Source of the DNA: Chlorella sorokiniana
Taxonomy: Eukaryota > Chlorophyta > Trebouxiophyceae > Chlorellales > Chlorellaceae
Assembly (NCBI GenBank): GCA_025917655.1
Contig: CP084613.1
Coordinates: forward strand, 992,001-1,056,000
Length of the DNA stretch: 64,000 nucleotides
Direction: 5' to 3'
This document shows, piece after piece, positions 23,778 through 34,097 of this stretch; position 1 is the stretch's first letter, and each line of letters begins with the position of its first letter. A program made the position numbers and the translations under genes. Below the pieces are notes generated by a model, which was not told the origin of the DNA, searched no databases, and saw only the letters and a program-made list of their open reading frames with translations.

Positions 23778-25461
23778 ATGTGCGAGGGTGAGCGGGTGGG
23801 CAGTCAGCGCATTGTGTAGTTTTCCTTTACCACTCATGGATTCCTTGTTCAATCGCAGAGTACACCGGCTGTAGCGCCGGATCCCCTTGCTGTCGCCACC
23901 GCCTACCGTCACAGCCCTCTTGCAAACTTTCTGCTTGCCCTGCAGGCAACGAGCAGCATCAGGCAGACGAGCTATGCGCGCTGCAGGCCATTTATGGCGA
24001 GGAGGCTGTGACAGTCGTGGATGCTGCGTCCTACAGCTTTGCCATCCCGGATGCATTCGCCACCCCCACCTGGTGGGCCGCTGCAGTTCACCCGGCTTGC
24101 CTCCTCACAAATTTGTCTCGTGACTGGTGACCCTCCCCTTCCTGTGCTTGCCACCCACTACCTTTCCGCTCAATTTCCTGCAGTTTCTGCGGGTTCACCT
24201 GCCGCCCAGTTATCCAAGCGAGCACCCGCCCGTGTTGGAGCTGAGCGACAGCTGCGACTGCCTGCCAGGTGATGTGCTGTTAGGCCTGGCAGCTGAGCTG
24301 GAGGCCATGTTTAGCCCCGGGAGGTGGTGCTCTGGAACTGGGTGGAACACCTGCGGGAGCGTTGGCCCGACATAGCACCCCAGCAGCAGCAGCCGCAGGC
24401 CGACGGGCATGCGGCGGCGGCGGCGGCAGGCGCCGATGCGGCGCTGGCTGCTGAGCTGCAGGCAGCGGAGCTGTTGGGTGGGGGAAGGGGGCGACCAGCA
24501 GCAGCCGCAGCAGGCACAGCGGCGGAGCCCGGCTGATGGGGCTGATCCCGAGCTGGAGGCGGCTATGGCGGAGGTGGTGGGGTCTGTGGTGCACGGGGAG
24601 CCCTTCACAGAGAAGCGGTCCACGTTCCAGGTGCCCTGCATCCTGGCTTGCCTTGTTCCCTGGCTTGTACTGCATGCGTGCCTTTCAGCGCCGCACGAGC
24701 AGACTCTTGAGGCCAAGGCGGTGGGCTGCTGGCAGTCCTGACCCGGCTGTCGACCCTTGCCGTTATCCCTTCCCATGCCCCCGACTGCTCCACCGCCGCA
24801 GGCCCACCTAGCCCCTGCCCACAGCATGCGCCAGGTGGAGGCCCTGATGGAGGTGCTGCTGCAGAACAACAAGGTACGGGCGGCGACACACAACATCATG
24901 GCCTACAGAATAGAGCAGCCAGAGCGAGGCACCTTCCTGCAGGTGGGCGCCTTCCTGCCGGCACGTAGGTGGACGGCTTGGAGGCCAAAGCCAGAAGCAC
25001 ACCAAGCTGGGGTGCTGTCTCTGCTTTGAATCCCCGCCCGCCGCCCCTTTCCCCCAAAGCAAAACAACGACTTCTGCTCACACACCCTCGTTATCCCCCC
25101 CTCCCCAACAGGACTATGACGACGACGGCGAGCAGGCTGCGGGCGGGCGCCTGCTGCACCTGCTGCAGATGACAGATGCGCGCAACGTGTGCGTGGTTGT
25201 CAGCCGCTGGTGAGGCTATCCTGTCCCGCTGTCGCCTGTCTCGGTGAGATGGGTCAAGTCTGCTTTGCAAGGGCTCGCCGCCTACCTGCATTCTTGAGCC
25301 GGCGGATCAGCGTGCCTCGCCCTGCCAGGTATGGCGGCATCCTGCTGGGCCCCGCGCGCTTCACGCACATCAACAATGCAGCCAGGGAGCTCTTGGATGC
25401 TTGTGGATACATCGCCAGCAAGGACGGCAAGCCGGGAGGCGGCAAGGGCAGGAAGCGGTAG
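23778..25461 (+). CDS. IMPACT / Yih1 homologue (RWD + UPF0029)
   Basis: Cytosolic regulator expected to bind GCN1 and restrain the eIF2alpha kinase GCN2. Exons: 23778-23787, 23946-24072, 24184-24630, 24802-24942, 25112-25209 and 25329-25461. The start is inferred: a 10-base exon (ATG TGC GAG G) joins in phase to the RWD domain (QADELCALQAIYGEEA). The UPF0029 part is unmistakable: KRSTFQAHLAP, ATHNIMAYRI, DDDGEQAAGGRLLHL, VVVSRWYGGILLGP and HINNAAREL. A Gln/Ala-rich linker separates the domains. Frame problems: the join into exon 3 is one base out of phase; one base is missing near 24321 (CCCGGG before AGGTGG); one extra G lies near 24483. The last two cancel out. Since the domain after these points is fully conserved, I favour sequence errors over a decaying gene. 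Confidence 0.93.
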
Positions 25462-25700
25462 GGCGCGCCGCTCGAAGCACGCTGTTGGACACTTGTACGG
25501 CGGGCAAGCCGGGCATTCAAGTCTGCAATGGACTTCATTTCTCAGCTTGAACAGCAAATGCAACACTTTCCGCATGTTGGCTCGAAGGGTGTGGCAGCAG
25601 AGGAACGGAGATTGCCGCGGGCGAGAGGCAAGCAGCCAGCAGAAGCTGGGGGTTGTTAGGCTCTGATGTGTGGCGCTGCCCCCGATCACAGATGGAGCCC

Positions 25701-26391
25701 TCACTTTCGCCTGTACACGGCGCACAGGCGTGGCGGCTGGAAGACCTTGGCCTTGAACATGAAGGGTGGGGGCACGTTGATGATAGTGTACTCCTCCCGC
25801 CCGTAGTACCGCTCCTCCACATCCGTCGGCATGCCCTTCTTTGTGGCCACGCTCCATGGCACTGCGGGGTGGCACAGGCAGGAGGCCCTCACGCGCAGCA
25901 GACCCCTGGCGACAGCCGTGCACGGCGGGCAGTTCACCCCGCGGCAGCACCCCGCTGGGCGCCATCTCCACCTGTTGGCTGCAGTCACCTGGTTGGAAAA
26001 GAACGCCTGTGAACTCCACCTCACAGCCGTCGGGTAACTGGCACTCCCTCGCCACCTGCACGTCAAACCAGGAACGCCATTGTTGGTGAGCACCCCACCA
26101 GTCGGGCGGCCTGCTGGGGCTGCTGCAGGCACGCACAGCCAGGTCCACCTGCTGGCAGAACAGATCGCTGTAAAGCAGGTCATCAAGCGTGGACTGTTGC
26201 GCCTCATCCAGCTTGAAAGTGCCGTCAAAGGACTCCACGCCCTTGACAGCTCTAGCAACAAGCCTGCGATGTGGACGGAGGTGCACTGCCGGCCGACAGC
26301 GTGCTGCCACTGGGGCAGCCTGACGCAGTGTTGCTGCACCTGGTTGCCGCCCTCCGCTCATAATTTGCGGTGCTGGCATAACTACGAGCAT
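25701..26391 (-). CDS. conserved plastid-type protein of unknown function
   Basis: Three exons (26391-26137, 26055-25938 and 25861-25701) join in phase into 177 residues. Introns are 81 and 76 bases with GT-AG ends. Possible starts are the ATGs at 26391, 26379 and 26361. The N-terminal 50 residues are Arg/Ala/Gln-rich with almost no acids, like a chloroplast transit peptide. The mature part starts near VESFDGTFKLDEAQQSTLDD, carries LYSDLFCQQVDLAV, and ends in a compact Tyr/Arg-rich segment (EERYYGREEYTIINVPPPF, then YRRK). I do not recognise the family. No transmembrane segment is evident. It shares a 249-base divergent region with the phytanoyl-CoA dioxygenase gene and ends tail to tail with the IMPACT gene, 239 bases apart. 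Confidence 0.65.
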
Positions 26392-26640
26392 TTGGCGGGG
26401 AACAGAGAAGCCAGCAGCACAGACGATGGCGGTCAAACGACAATACAGCCCAAAATGGCTGCCGAAATCCTGAATTACGCGGCGAATGGCTTTCTCGAGC
26501 TTATTTTGAAGCCTGCATGATGGGTTTTGGGAAATCGCGGGCTAGCCAGGGTGGCGCCACGTCCCCGCACGGAATTAAAACTGCAGCACCCCCATATAAG
26601 CACCATAACGCCCAGTAATTATAAGACATCGAAGAACACG
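26392..26640. promoter_or_regulatory. compact bidirectional promoter, TATA-like box at 26595
   Basis: Only 249 bases separate two outward ATGs. A TATAAG at 26595-26600 lies 41 bases upstream of the dioxygenase ATG, closer than usual unless transcription starts very near the ATG. Confidence 0.45.
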
Positions 26641-27700
26641 ATGAGTAGTCAGCTGGCTGCCAAGTGCACGCTGGACTTGCAGCAGCAGGGCTTTGCAGTC
26701 CTGCACAAGTTCTTGACTGACAGGCAGCTCGAGGAGCTGAGATTAGAAGCAGACACTTTGTATGAGGTCGCATGTGAGGCGCAGCAGTCTTGCAGCGACG
26801 TGTGCAGCAGTGGCCACCACGGCAGCTGGGGGCGCGATGCGACAGCTAGCTGTATCTTTGAGTCCATCCCAGGCCATTGCTGCACACCCGAGCTGCGCAC
26901 TAGGTACAGCGCGTACCAGCAAGAGCGCAGCACGTGGCCGTTGCGGGCGGGCGTCTGGCGGATCCTGTTCCAGTCACAGCTGACCCAGCTTGTGACGGCT
27001 CTGCTGGGTCCTGATGCCGTGCTTTTCAACGACCAGGCAAGCTGAGCGTCTGTCCTCTGCTGATTCAGCACGCTATGAGCGCTCCAACAATCGTCACTCG
27101 AGAACAACTGTGCAGTACATCATAAAGCCGCCGTGCACCCTGTCGGCGTTCCCTTGGCACCGCGACTCAGATTGGTGTAGCAGCAGCGCTGTGTGCTATC
27201 AGCCATACCTGTCAGGTGGGCTGCCTGATCCTGCACCCAAATGGAAGCCATTTCCATCTGCGTGCGTCCCATGGCCGCTGAAGTGGCCCTGAACTGATGC
27301 CCCGGCGTGTGTTGGCACAGTGTGGTGTGCGCTGGACGATATGAATCTAGCAAACGGCTGCTTTGAGGTGCAGCCTGGCAGCCACTTGGAGAGCTCATCA
27401 TCAGGAAGAACAACGCAGCAGTGCCGGCTCGGAGATCAGCGGCATGCTGTGCCGCTAGAGATTGCAGCCGGCACAGCCGTCATCACCAGCGACGTTCTCC
27501 TGCATCGCAGCGGTGCCAACGGCAGCAGGCACATGCGCCGTGCATGGATGCCGCAGTTTGCTGCGGGTCCTCTGACGTGGAGCGCAGATGGGTGCTGCGT
27601 GGCGCTGGCAATCCCAGTGCGCTTGGAGAAGAGCGGTGTAGCATTTAGCGGCGCCTGCAGCGGCAAGCCCTTAGGATGGCAGCAGCAGCCGTTGCAATAA
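26641..27700 (+). CDS. phytanoyl-CoA dioxygenase (PhyH) family oxygenase
   Basis: Fe(II)/2-oxoglutarate-dependent oxygenase; the substrate cannot be told from sequence. Three exons: 26641-27036, 27116-27215 and 27321-27700 (291 residues). ATG at 26641 fits the family start: LDLQQQGFAVLHKFLTDRQL is the usual first helix and strand. The metal ligands are visible as the HRD of FPWHRDSDW (HxD motif) and the distal His in VLLHRSGANGS, followed by the Arg-rich RRAW that holds 2-oxoglutarate. LANGCFEVQPGSH precedes it, as in PhyH proteins. The first intron has a GC donor (CAG|GCAAGC at 27037); reading through would stop two codons later, and NDQ joined to YIIKPP restores the conserved core. The C-terminus has no clear peroxisomal signal. 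Confidence 0.9.
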
Positions 27701-28171
27701 TGAGCTGCTCTTGAGAATGTGAGAAGCCACATACTGCTGGCAAACAAGCCTGTAGGCAAGCCAGGCTGAACCCTAGGACGTCGATGGCAGGCAGCGCAAG
27801 CGCGCGGTTGGTTGTATAATTTTTGCAATCTAGGCGTCTAAGGGACAGGAACCACGGCGAAAACGAGGCTGCGGCGTCTCTATTGGCACGGGCGGAGCAA
27901 AACGTGACTGCCAGGCTGCCCGCACGTTTTGAGGCAGCAAACCGTTTGATAAAAGCATATGACCCGGGGCAGATGCGCTCCAAAGACAAATTGCTGCCCA
28001 GCTCCCGCGCCTTCGCCGGGGCTGCTGCCCCTTTTTGGAAGGCGGGCATGGTTGATGCAACGCGATGGTGTTCTGTACACGGCACCATTCTTCCCATCCG
28101 CCCCACATTTATTGATTATTGTACGCAATCATTCTTGGAAGTTGCGCTGCGGGGGCTGACGGGCAAGAAGC
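27701..28171. other. intergenic region between PhyH and uricase genes
   Basis: About 470 bases. AT-richer patches near 27815 and 28110. No convincing exon and no exact TGTAA close to the PhyH stop. Confidence 0.4.
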
Positions 28172-30159
28172 ATGTCATCCCAGGGCAAGGGCGAGCTGGC
28201 TCTCCACCAGCACGGCAAATCGCGCGTGCGGCTGGGGCGTGTGTGGCGCCAAGGCAGCGGTGAGTGGCCCTGTGATTGAAGCACCCTTGCCTGACTCACC
28301 GCTCTGCCAGTGCAGCCACTCGCCGGGGGTCTTTGGCAAGGCTCCGAACCAGCAAGCTGCAAACCTGCTTGCCCACGACTGCCAGACTCATTCCAACCTC
28401 TTTTGAGAAAAGCGTTGCATGCTGCAGAGCATGCCAGCTTTTGCGTCTCCTTCTCCCTTTCCAACTGGGTTCTCTCGTCTGCAGTGCACCACTTTGTGGA
28501 GTTCAATGTGTTCACGATGCTGGAGTCTGACATGGCGCACGCCTATTACACTGAGAGCAACCGCGGCATGACTGCCACCGACACGCAGAAGAACGCTGTG
28601 TACTATGTGGCCAAGCAGGTAGAGGGCTGCCTCGCAGCGCTGGCAGGGGGCTCCTTCAGTTGCAGGATGGTGGCACTGGCGGTGCACGATGCCTCTGTAT
28701 GCGCTGTGCAGTATGTTTGCTGCAACTGCTGGCCCCTGATACCCGCGCATCTCGCAGTTCGACAAGCCCTGCTCGCCCGAGGAGTTTGGGGTGGCGCTGG
28801 CGCAGTTCTTTGTGCGGAACTACCCGCTGGTGTGGAAGGCCAAGGTGCTGGGTGAGTGGCCTGTCAGCTGCAGCACAACGGCACCGCCTGATGCCACTGG
28901 GCTCCAGGCGCCCCCAGCTTGTGCAGTGCAGCCTGTTGCGAGGCAGGGCTGCTGTCCCCCATTCATCCCTGCCACGCCTGTGAATCCAGCAACAGTCGCC
29001 GCCAGCAGCGTGCTGTCGGGCAAGGCGGCACCAAGTCCGCCGTGCTGGTCCTGCCGCCTGCCGCTCGGAGGGCCTGCTGCTGAACACGCCCTTTGCTTCC
29101 CTGCCACCGCCACCCCCTCGCGCGGGCCGTAGATCCAACCCCGCTTGACTGGCCTCTGGCATTCCACAGTCGAGATGATGCCGTGGAAGCGCGTGAGCGT
29201 GGACGGCCAGCTGCACGAGCACGCCTACACGCAGCCGGGCGAGGAGGTGCGCACCGCGTACGTCACCCACGATAACCAGGGGCGCACCGAGGTCACGGGC
29301 GGCCTCAAGGGCTTCAAGGTGCTCAAGACCACGCAGAGCGGCTACGTCGGCTTCCTGCACGACCGCTTCACCACGCTGCCGGATGTGGAGGACCGCATCG
29401 TGGCCACCACGGTCACATCCACCTGGAAGTGAGCCGGGGCTGGTCGGGTCCCAGGGAAACAGGGTTTCATGCTCTCCACGACGGTTGCAGTTGCTGTCCT
29501 GCCGTGTCGTCGTGCCAGCTCTGCCCCCGCCAGCCGGCGGGCCCACGTTTCGCTGTGCTGCAGCGTGCAGCCAGCCTGCGTTGCCCGTGCCGCGCCACCT
29601 CAGCTGCTTGCTGCCTCTTGAGTCTTGAAGTGTGCGCCCCTTCCATTTTCAGGTACTCCACTCCCCCGGCCTCCTATGACGCTGCATATGCCGCCGTGAA
29701 GCAGGCCTTTGTGTCTGCGTTCTTTGGGCCCCCAAGGGCGGTGTTTACAGCCCGTCTGTGCAGTATACGCTATTCCGCATGGGCCAGGAGGCTCTGGCCA
29801 GGTGCGTCGTCAGTTCAGCTCTTGCTGCACGGCATGAAGGGGTCACCCTGGCTGTGCTGTAGATTGGGGACGCCTCTTTCTCTGCTTGGTCTGCCTTGCC
29901 TTGCACTGCCCATTTTAGCGTCTCGTTGCCCTGTCTCACCTTGCGCTGTTGCCCCCTCCCTGCTTCCCTGTGCCGCCCTGCTTGCAGCGTGCCCGAGGTT
30001 GACAGCGTGTTCCTCAACATGCCCAACCTGCACTTCATCCCCTGCGCCCCAGTCGCGTCCCGCTTCGACGACGACGTGTATGTGGCCACCTCAGAGCCCC
30101 ATGGCAACATCGAGGCCGTGGTGACGCGCCCCAAGGCGCAGCCGCACTGCCGGCTGTGA
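28172..30159 (+). CDS. urate oxidase (uricase)
   Basis: Oxidises urate to 5-hydroxyisourate in purine breakdown, in peroxisomes. Six exons: 28172-28259, 28485-28618, 28758-28851, 29170-29428, 29653-29801 and 29988-30159; expected length 298 residues, normal for uricase. Landmarks: the N-terminal GKSRVRLGRVWRQGS, the Thr of GMTATDTQKN, VEMMPWKRV, the TQSGYVGFLHDRFTTLPDVE core, VTSTWKYST, and FLNMPNLHFIPC near the end. The C-terminal tripeptide CRL is an acceptable PTS1 peroxisomal signal. Exon 5 is one base short: after FFGPP a run of five C at 29729-29733 should be six for KGGVYSPSVQYTLFRMGQ to follow. All else is intact, so I regard this as a consensus error and the gene as functional. TGTAA lies at 30609. 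Confidence 0.95.
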
Positions 30160-30898
30160 GCGGGTTGAGGCCCTGTGCTTGCTCGCGCCTGCCCGCGTTG
30201 AAGGACGCTGCTTTGGAGGGCGTGATGCACCCTCCCCATGAATGCTTGGCTTTCTTGCCCCGCTTGCTGACACAAACCCCCAACAACCAGCTGCTGAAGT
30301 GTGAGGGTGCCTGGGCACGCCCACAACGGACTGTCTGCCTGCAATCCTTCCTAGTCAATGGCTGCTGGCTGTCGGTGCTTTCCATTCCCGCGGCGTGCTG
30401 TATCTTGTGATCAAGTTGTCCCGCTGTTCTTCTCAAAGCTCCTTCAATCCTTGCTAACTTTTTTTCGACACTCATTTTTAGTGCGCTCCAATCCTGCACG
30501 CCGGCCTCCAGCCGCTGTGTGCCGCATGTGCACATGCAAGAACGCTTGCCTTGCCAGCATATACCCTCGCGTGTACTTTTCAACTGATCCGCATTGCCCC
30601 TGGGATCTTGTAACAGGCCTCCAGACTGACCCATGGCACGTTGAAGAAACCGAAGCTCACCGCGCTGTTTGCCAACTAGGCGGGCGCTAAGAACGCAGGG
30701 CGTCCGGCAGACTGGTCGTTATTTGCGCCTGCCTTGCACCGCCAAACGGGGTTTCATTGTCACTGTAGCAAGCCACAGGGCCAAGGGCAGCGCCTGAAAG
30801 ACTGGGAAAGGCCACTGCGCCGATCCGCGTCCTTGACGGCCGTTGACGTTGCGGCACACGTATTGGAGGCGCAGGGACAGCCATAGGGGCCTATCAGT
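30160..30898. other. uricase 3' UTR and Sar1 upstream region
   Basis: The 3' UTR runs to the TGTAA at 30609. The next 285 bases hold the Sar1 promoter and 5' UTR. No other coding signal. Confidence 0.5.
30609..30613 (+). terminator. TGTAA poly(A) signal of uricase
   Basis: TGTAA 450 bases past the uricase stop, in the sequence CTTGTAACAGG. Confidence 0.6.
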
Positions 30899-32441
30899 AT
30901 GTTCATTTGGAACTGGTGCGTGTTGCGGCTTCTGGCTGCCCCCATCTCCCGCATTGCGGTCGCGGCAAGGGCTGGAGTGACGAGCGTAATTGCCCAAGCT
31001 TTTCGGAGCAGTCGCCTCGCAGCTTGATCGCCGTGCACAGGGCCAGGGCGCTATGCACCCACCCTCACCTCCGCTGCGCGCCTCCTCGTGCAGGTTCCAG
31101 AGCATACTTAACTCCCTTGGACTAGGTGAAGAGCGGGGTGATGACCGGATCGGGGGCGGTTGCTACCTTCACAGCAGACGACGCCGCCAGTGCTGACCTG
31201 CGCCCCTCTGAACTGTGCTCTTTGCTGTTGCAGCCAACAAGAATGCCAAGATTTTGTTTTTGGGGCTGGACAATGCGGGCAAGACGACGCTGATGCATAT
31301 GTTGAAGGATGAGCGGCTTGCGCAGCACCAGCCCACACAGTACCCCACATCGGAGGTGCGTCGGTTTTGGGCCACGGTTGACCGTGGCGCGGCAGCTCCT
31401 CACCCTTTTCTAGGACGTGGCAATTAGCATGATGTGCATGCCCAAGCACGCTGTTCCCTGGCGCACAAAAGAGGGAACTGATTGAAGTGCTGCCGGCACC
31501 GCGCCCCCAACCCGCACCTGTTGTGCAGGAGCTGCAAATGGCTGGCATCAACTTCAAGGCCTTTGACCTTGGCGGCCACGAGATTGCGCGGCGGGTGTGG
31601 AAGGACTACTATGCCAAGGTGCGGATGGGGAGTGCAGCACATCTGCAAAGGGGATTGGGTCGCAGCGGGCATCTTGCGCTGTGGGGTGCCCCGCGCGGCT
31701 GCGTTCCCCCACCTTGACGGAAGGGAACCCCTCGCACATCCTTCCTCTCAGGTGGATGCCATCGTGTTTCTGGTGGATGCGGCGGACAGGGAGCGGTTTG
31801 TGGAGAGCAAGAAGGAGCTGGACTCGCTGCTGGGCGACGACGGGCTGAGCGACGTGCCCTTCCTCGTGCTGGGCAACAAGATCGACATCCCCTCGGCCGC
31901 CTCGGGTGCGGCCTCCTCCCCCAGGACGCGCTGTCGTGCAGCAGCTGGCTGGCACGTGGTCCCTTCCGGTGGCGAGCGGCACCAGCATGCAGCCTGCACA
32001 CGGAGGTGCCGTGATGCGCCTCTGGCTAGCTGACCCCCTGCCGCCCCTGCCGCCCGCTGCCCACAGAGGAGGAGCTGCGCTACGCGCTGGGCCTGGCCAA
32101 CATGACCACCGGCAAGGGCAAGGTGGACCTCAAGGAGAGCGGCATCCGCCCCGTGGAGATCTTCATGTGCTCCGTCGTGCGCCGCATGGGCTACGGTGAG
32201 GGCGCAGCGTGCGCAGCGCCCCTCCAGTCCGGGCGCCGCCCAGCTCAGGCTTGCACGCCTGTTGCGCGGCACGCGGCTGCTCTGCGTGCTGTTGCAGGTC
32301 CGGACGTCGGTGCCTGCTTACGGCAGCCTTGCGGCGCTGGGCGGGGCGGGAGGGGCAGGGGCTCTTGCGCTGTGCTGATCCCATCCGAGCTTCCACCCTG
32401 CAGGGGAGGGCTTCCGCTGGGTGTCCCAGTACATCAAGTGA
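30899..32441 (+). CDS. SAR1: Sar1 small GTPase of the COPII coat
   Basis: GTPase that starts COPII vesicle formation at the ER. Seven exons: 30899-30915, 31094-31125, 31234-31355, 31529-31618, 31752-31905, 32067-32195 and 32404-32441. They join in phase to 193 residues, the usual Sar1 length. The first exon is only 17 bases (MFIWN plus part of the Trp codon) and the second 32, together encoding the amphipathic N-terminus ([16 protein letters not shown]) that inserts into the ER membrane. GTP-binding motifs: GLDNAGKTT (P loop), PTQYPTSE (switch 1), [16 protein letters not shown] (switch 2, with the catalytic His), and NKID. The C-terminal [12 protein letters not shown] is diagnostic for Sar1 rather than Arf. 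No glycine for myristoylation, as expected. TGTAA at 32723. The gene is free of frame problems. Confidence 0.98.
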
Positions 32442-32968
32442 GGGCGAGGCCGCTCCATGCGCCGGGCCACCGCACCCTTCCTTTCAAATACCGCCAGCTG
32501 TCCCTGGCGCAGCGCGGCTGCAGCAGCCACGGCCGGCAGCCAGCGGGCACAGCGCCTGCACTGGCATGCTCCCGCCCCTTGTGTGCGCCCCAGCGCTGGC
32601 ACCTTGCCACCGATTTCATTTTGATCTCGCCCTTGTGCTGTCATAGCCGTGCTGTCCCTCCTTGCGCTCCTGCTGCCCTCTTGGCTCTTGGTGTTGATTC
32701 ACACGCCCAGCATCCTTCTTCGTGTAAACATCATTGTTAGCAGGCATTCAATAGTGGGGCGGTGCAGGGACAGAACTGGAGGTTTACCAGGTGTAGGAGG
32801 GCGGCCAGCGCTGTGTGTTTAAGAGGAACGAGGGCTGGCTGGTCAGGGCAAAGCATCTAAGTGGTGTGATTCACGACAAAACCAAAAGGCAGCGGGAACA
32901 TTTGCAAGTCGCGACTGACGTCAAAGGTGTGGTCAAATCGAAGTCCCAGGAAAGGCCGCGGTCAGCCA
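32442..32968. other. convergent boundary, Sar1 3' UTR
   Basis: The Sar1 3' UTR continues to the TGTAA at 32723. The right part should hold the 3' UTR of the minus-strand unknown gene; I see no reverse TGTAA in it. Confidence 0.45.
32723..32727 (+). terminator. TGTAA poly(A) signal of Sar1
   Basis: TGTAA 282 bases after the Sar1 stop. Confidence 0.6.
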
Positions 32969-33523
32969 TCAACGCGGGTTGCTCTTCTTGCTCTTACTGC
33001 TGCCCCCCTTGAGCACGTAGCTGGGGATGGATGCACCTCGCTGACAGCAGCCTGACCTGGGCGGGGGCCGGGCGCGCGGGCGGGTGGGCGGGCGGGCGTA
33101 GGGTCCAGGTTGAGCGTGCGGCGCTGCCCAGCCGTCAGCACGGGGGGGGGCGCCCTCGTCAGTCAGCCGCCCGCAGAACCAGCGTCGCTCCTGGTCATCG
33201 CCGGTGTCCCCCAGGTAGCAGTGCACGGAAAGGTCAAAGCGCTGCAGCTCGCGCTGGCACAGCACGCATGGGATGGAACAGCCCAGCTGGCCGTCGCCGC
33301 GGAAGCGCAGCACCACCACAGCGGGGCCCAGCTTGCGCCGCACCCAGGGTACAACCTTGTGCTGCGGGACGCCATGCCGCCCGCGCAGCTGCAACCCAGG
33401 TGTCCAGCAGCCTGCAGCGCTTGCAGGTGGAGGGGCAGCGGACGTCAGCTGAGGAGGGCGGGCCGGCAGCGGAAGACGGACAGGCAGCCGCCATGACCCT
33501 TGCGCCCACGCAGGTGCCACCAT
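32969..33523 (-). CDS. unknown Cys-motif protein, 184 residues
   Basis: I do not recognise this gene. A single open frame from ATG 33523 to TGA 32969. The first 65 residues are Pro/Ala-rich and basic, transit-peptide-like. The central block is clearly ordered: HGVPQHKVVPWVRRKLGPAV, VVVLRFRGDGQLGCSIPCVL, then CQRELQRFDLSVHCYLGDTG. It has CSIPCVLC (Cys spaced by three and two) and a further Cys in LSVHCY, possibly a metal site. The C-terminus is Pro/Arg-rich and ends in GGSSKSKKSNPR. PCxxC recalls the zinc site of cytidine deaminases, but the HAE half-motif is not seen, so I do not assign that function. Additional 5' exons are possible. It lies on the same strand as, and downstream of, the glutathionyl-hydroquinone reductase gene. 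Confidence 0.5.
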   Translation of the reverse strand: MVAPAWAQGSWRLPVRLPLPARPPQLTSAAPPPASAAGCWTPGLQLRGRHGVPQHKVVPWVRRKLGPAVVVLRFRGDGQLGCSIPCVLCQRELQRFDLSVHCYLGDTGDDQERRWFCGRLTDEGAPPRADGWAAPHAQPGPYARPPTRPRARPPPRSGCCQRGASIPSYVLKGGSSKSKKSNPR

Positions 33524-34097
33524 GCCAGCACGATTTGAACCTGGTTGACACCAAACCTCCCACACACCAAATTTCATCATTTTCAAAGTCAAACAAAGTT
33601 GCAAAGATGGCTTGCCAGTGCTTTGCCAAAGTTCCCCGCGGGCAGCAGCAGGCGGCAGCACCATTCAGCTCAAGCTCGCAGCCCGCCGGCTTCCAATGGC
33701 CGTGGCACTCTTGTGAGTCGAAACTTGATTCACCTGCGCTCGGCGCAACACCTGTGGTTGCTGGAGACGGGGTCGCATCTAGCAGCCCCGTTGTAGGCTG
33801 CCTTGGGATAGTTCGCCAGCTTGTTGATAGCACTCTTCGAAGGCCGCCGCGGTGCCGGCGCTGCACCACACCTGCTTGCCGGCGCGGTTCCAACTGAGGG
33901 GCGTGTGCTGGTTCGACTGCTTCTGCTGCATTTTTGGCTGCAGAAAGGCTTGTTTGACGCCGGCGAGGCTCAGGGAGTTGAGGGGATAGGGATGGAGCGG
34001 GTGCTGCTGCTCCTCGGAACATGTTCGCTGGCGGGACGCTGACCCGCCTGGCTGCGTCGCCAGTACACTCGTGCCTCGCACTTGCATGCTCTCGGCA
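33524..34097. other. spacer between two minus-strand genes
   Basis: Contains an open minus-strand stretch (about 33940-33779) with protein-like composition (NQHTPLSWNRAGKQVW) but no usable donor site or link to either neighbour. Otherwise it is the reductase 3' UTR and the promoter of the next gene. Confidence 0.3.

Noticed and set aside
24184-24500. IMPACT gene as a pseudogene
   Set aside because: Two of the slips cancel out and the whole UPF0029 domain is conserved, which does not fit decay.
29729-29733. Programmed frameshift in uricase
   Set aside because: The slip is at a plain C run with no stimulatory structure seen, and the same type of slip occurs in many unrelated genes, so a consensus error is simpler.
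32969-33523. Cytidine deaminase
   Set aside because: A PCxxC-like motif is present but the His/Cys-Ala-Glu half of the active site is not.
33779-33940. Minus-strand open stretch NQHTPLSWNRAGKQVW
   Set aside because: No donor site in the frame and no join to either neighbour; may be 3' UTR of the reductase gene.
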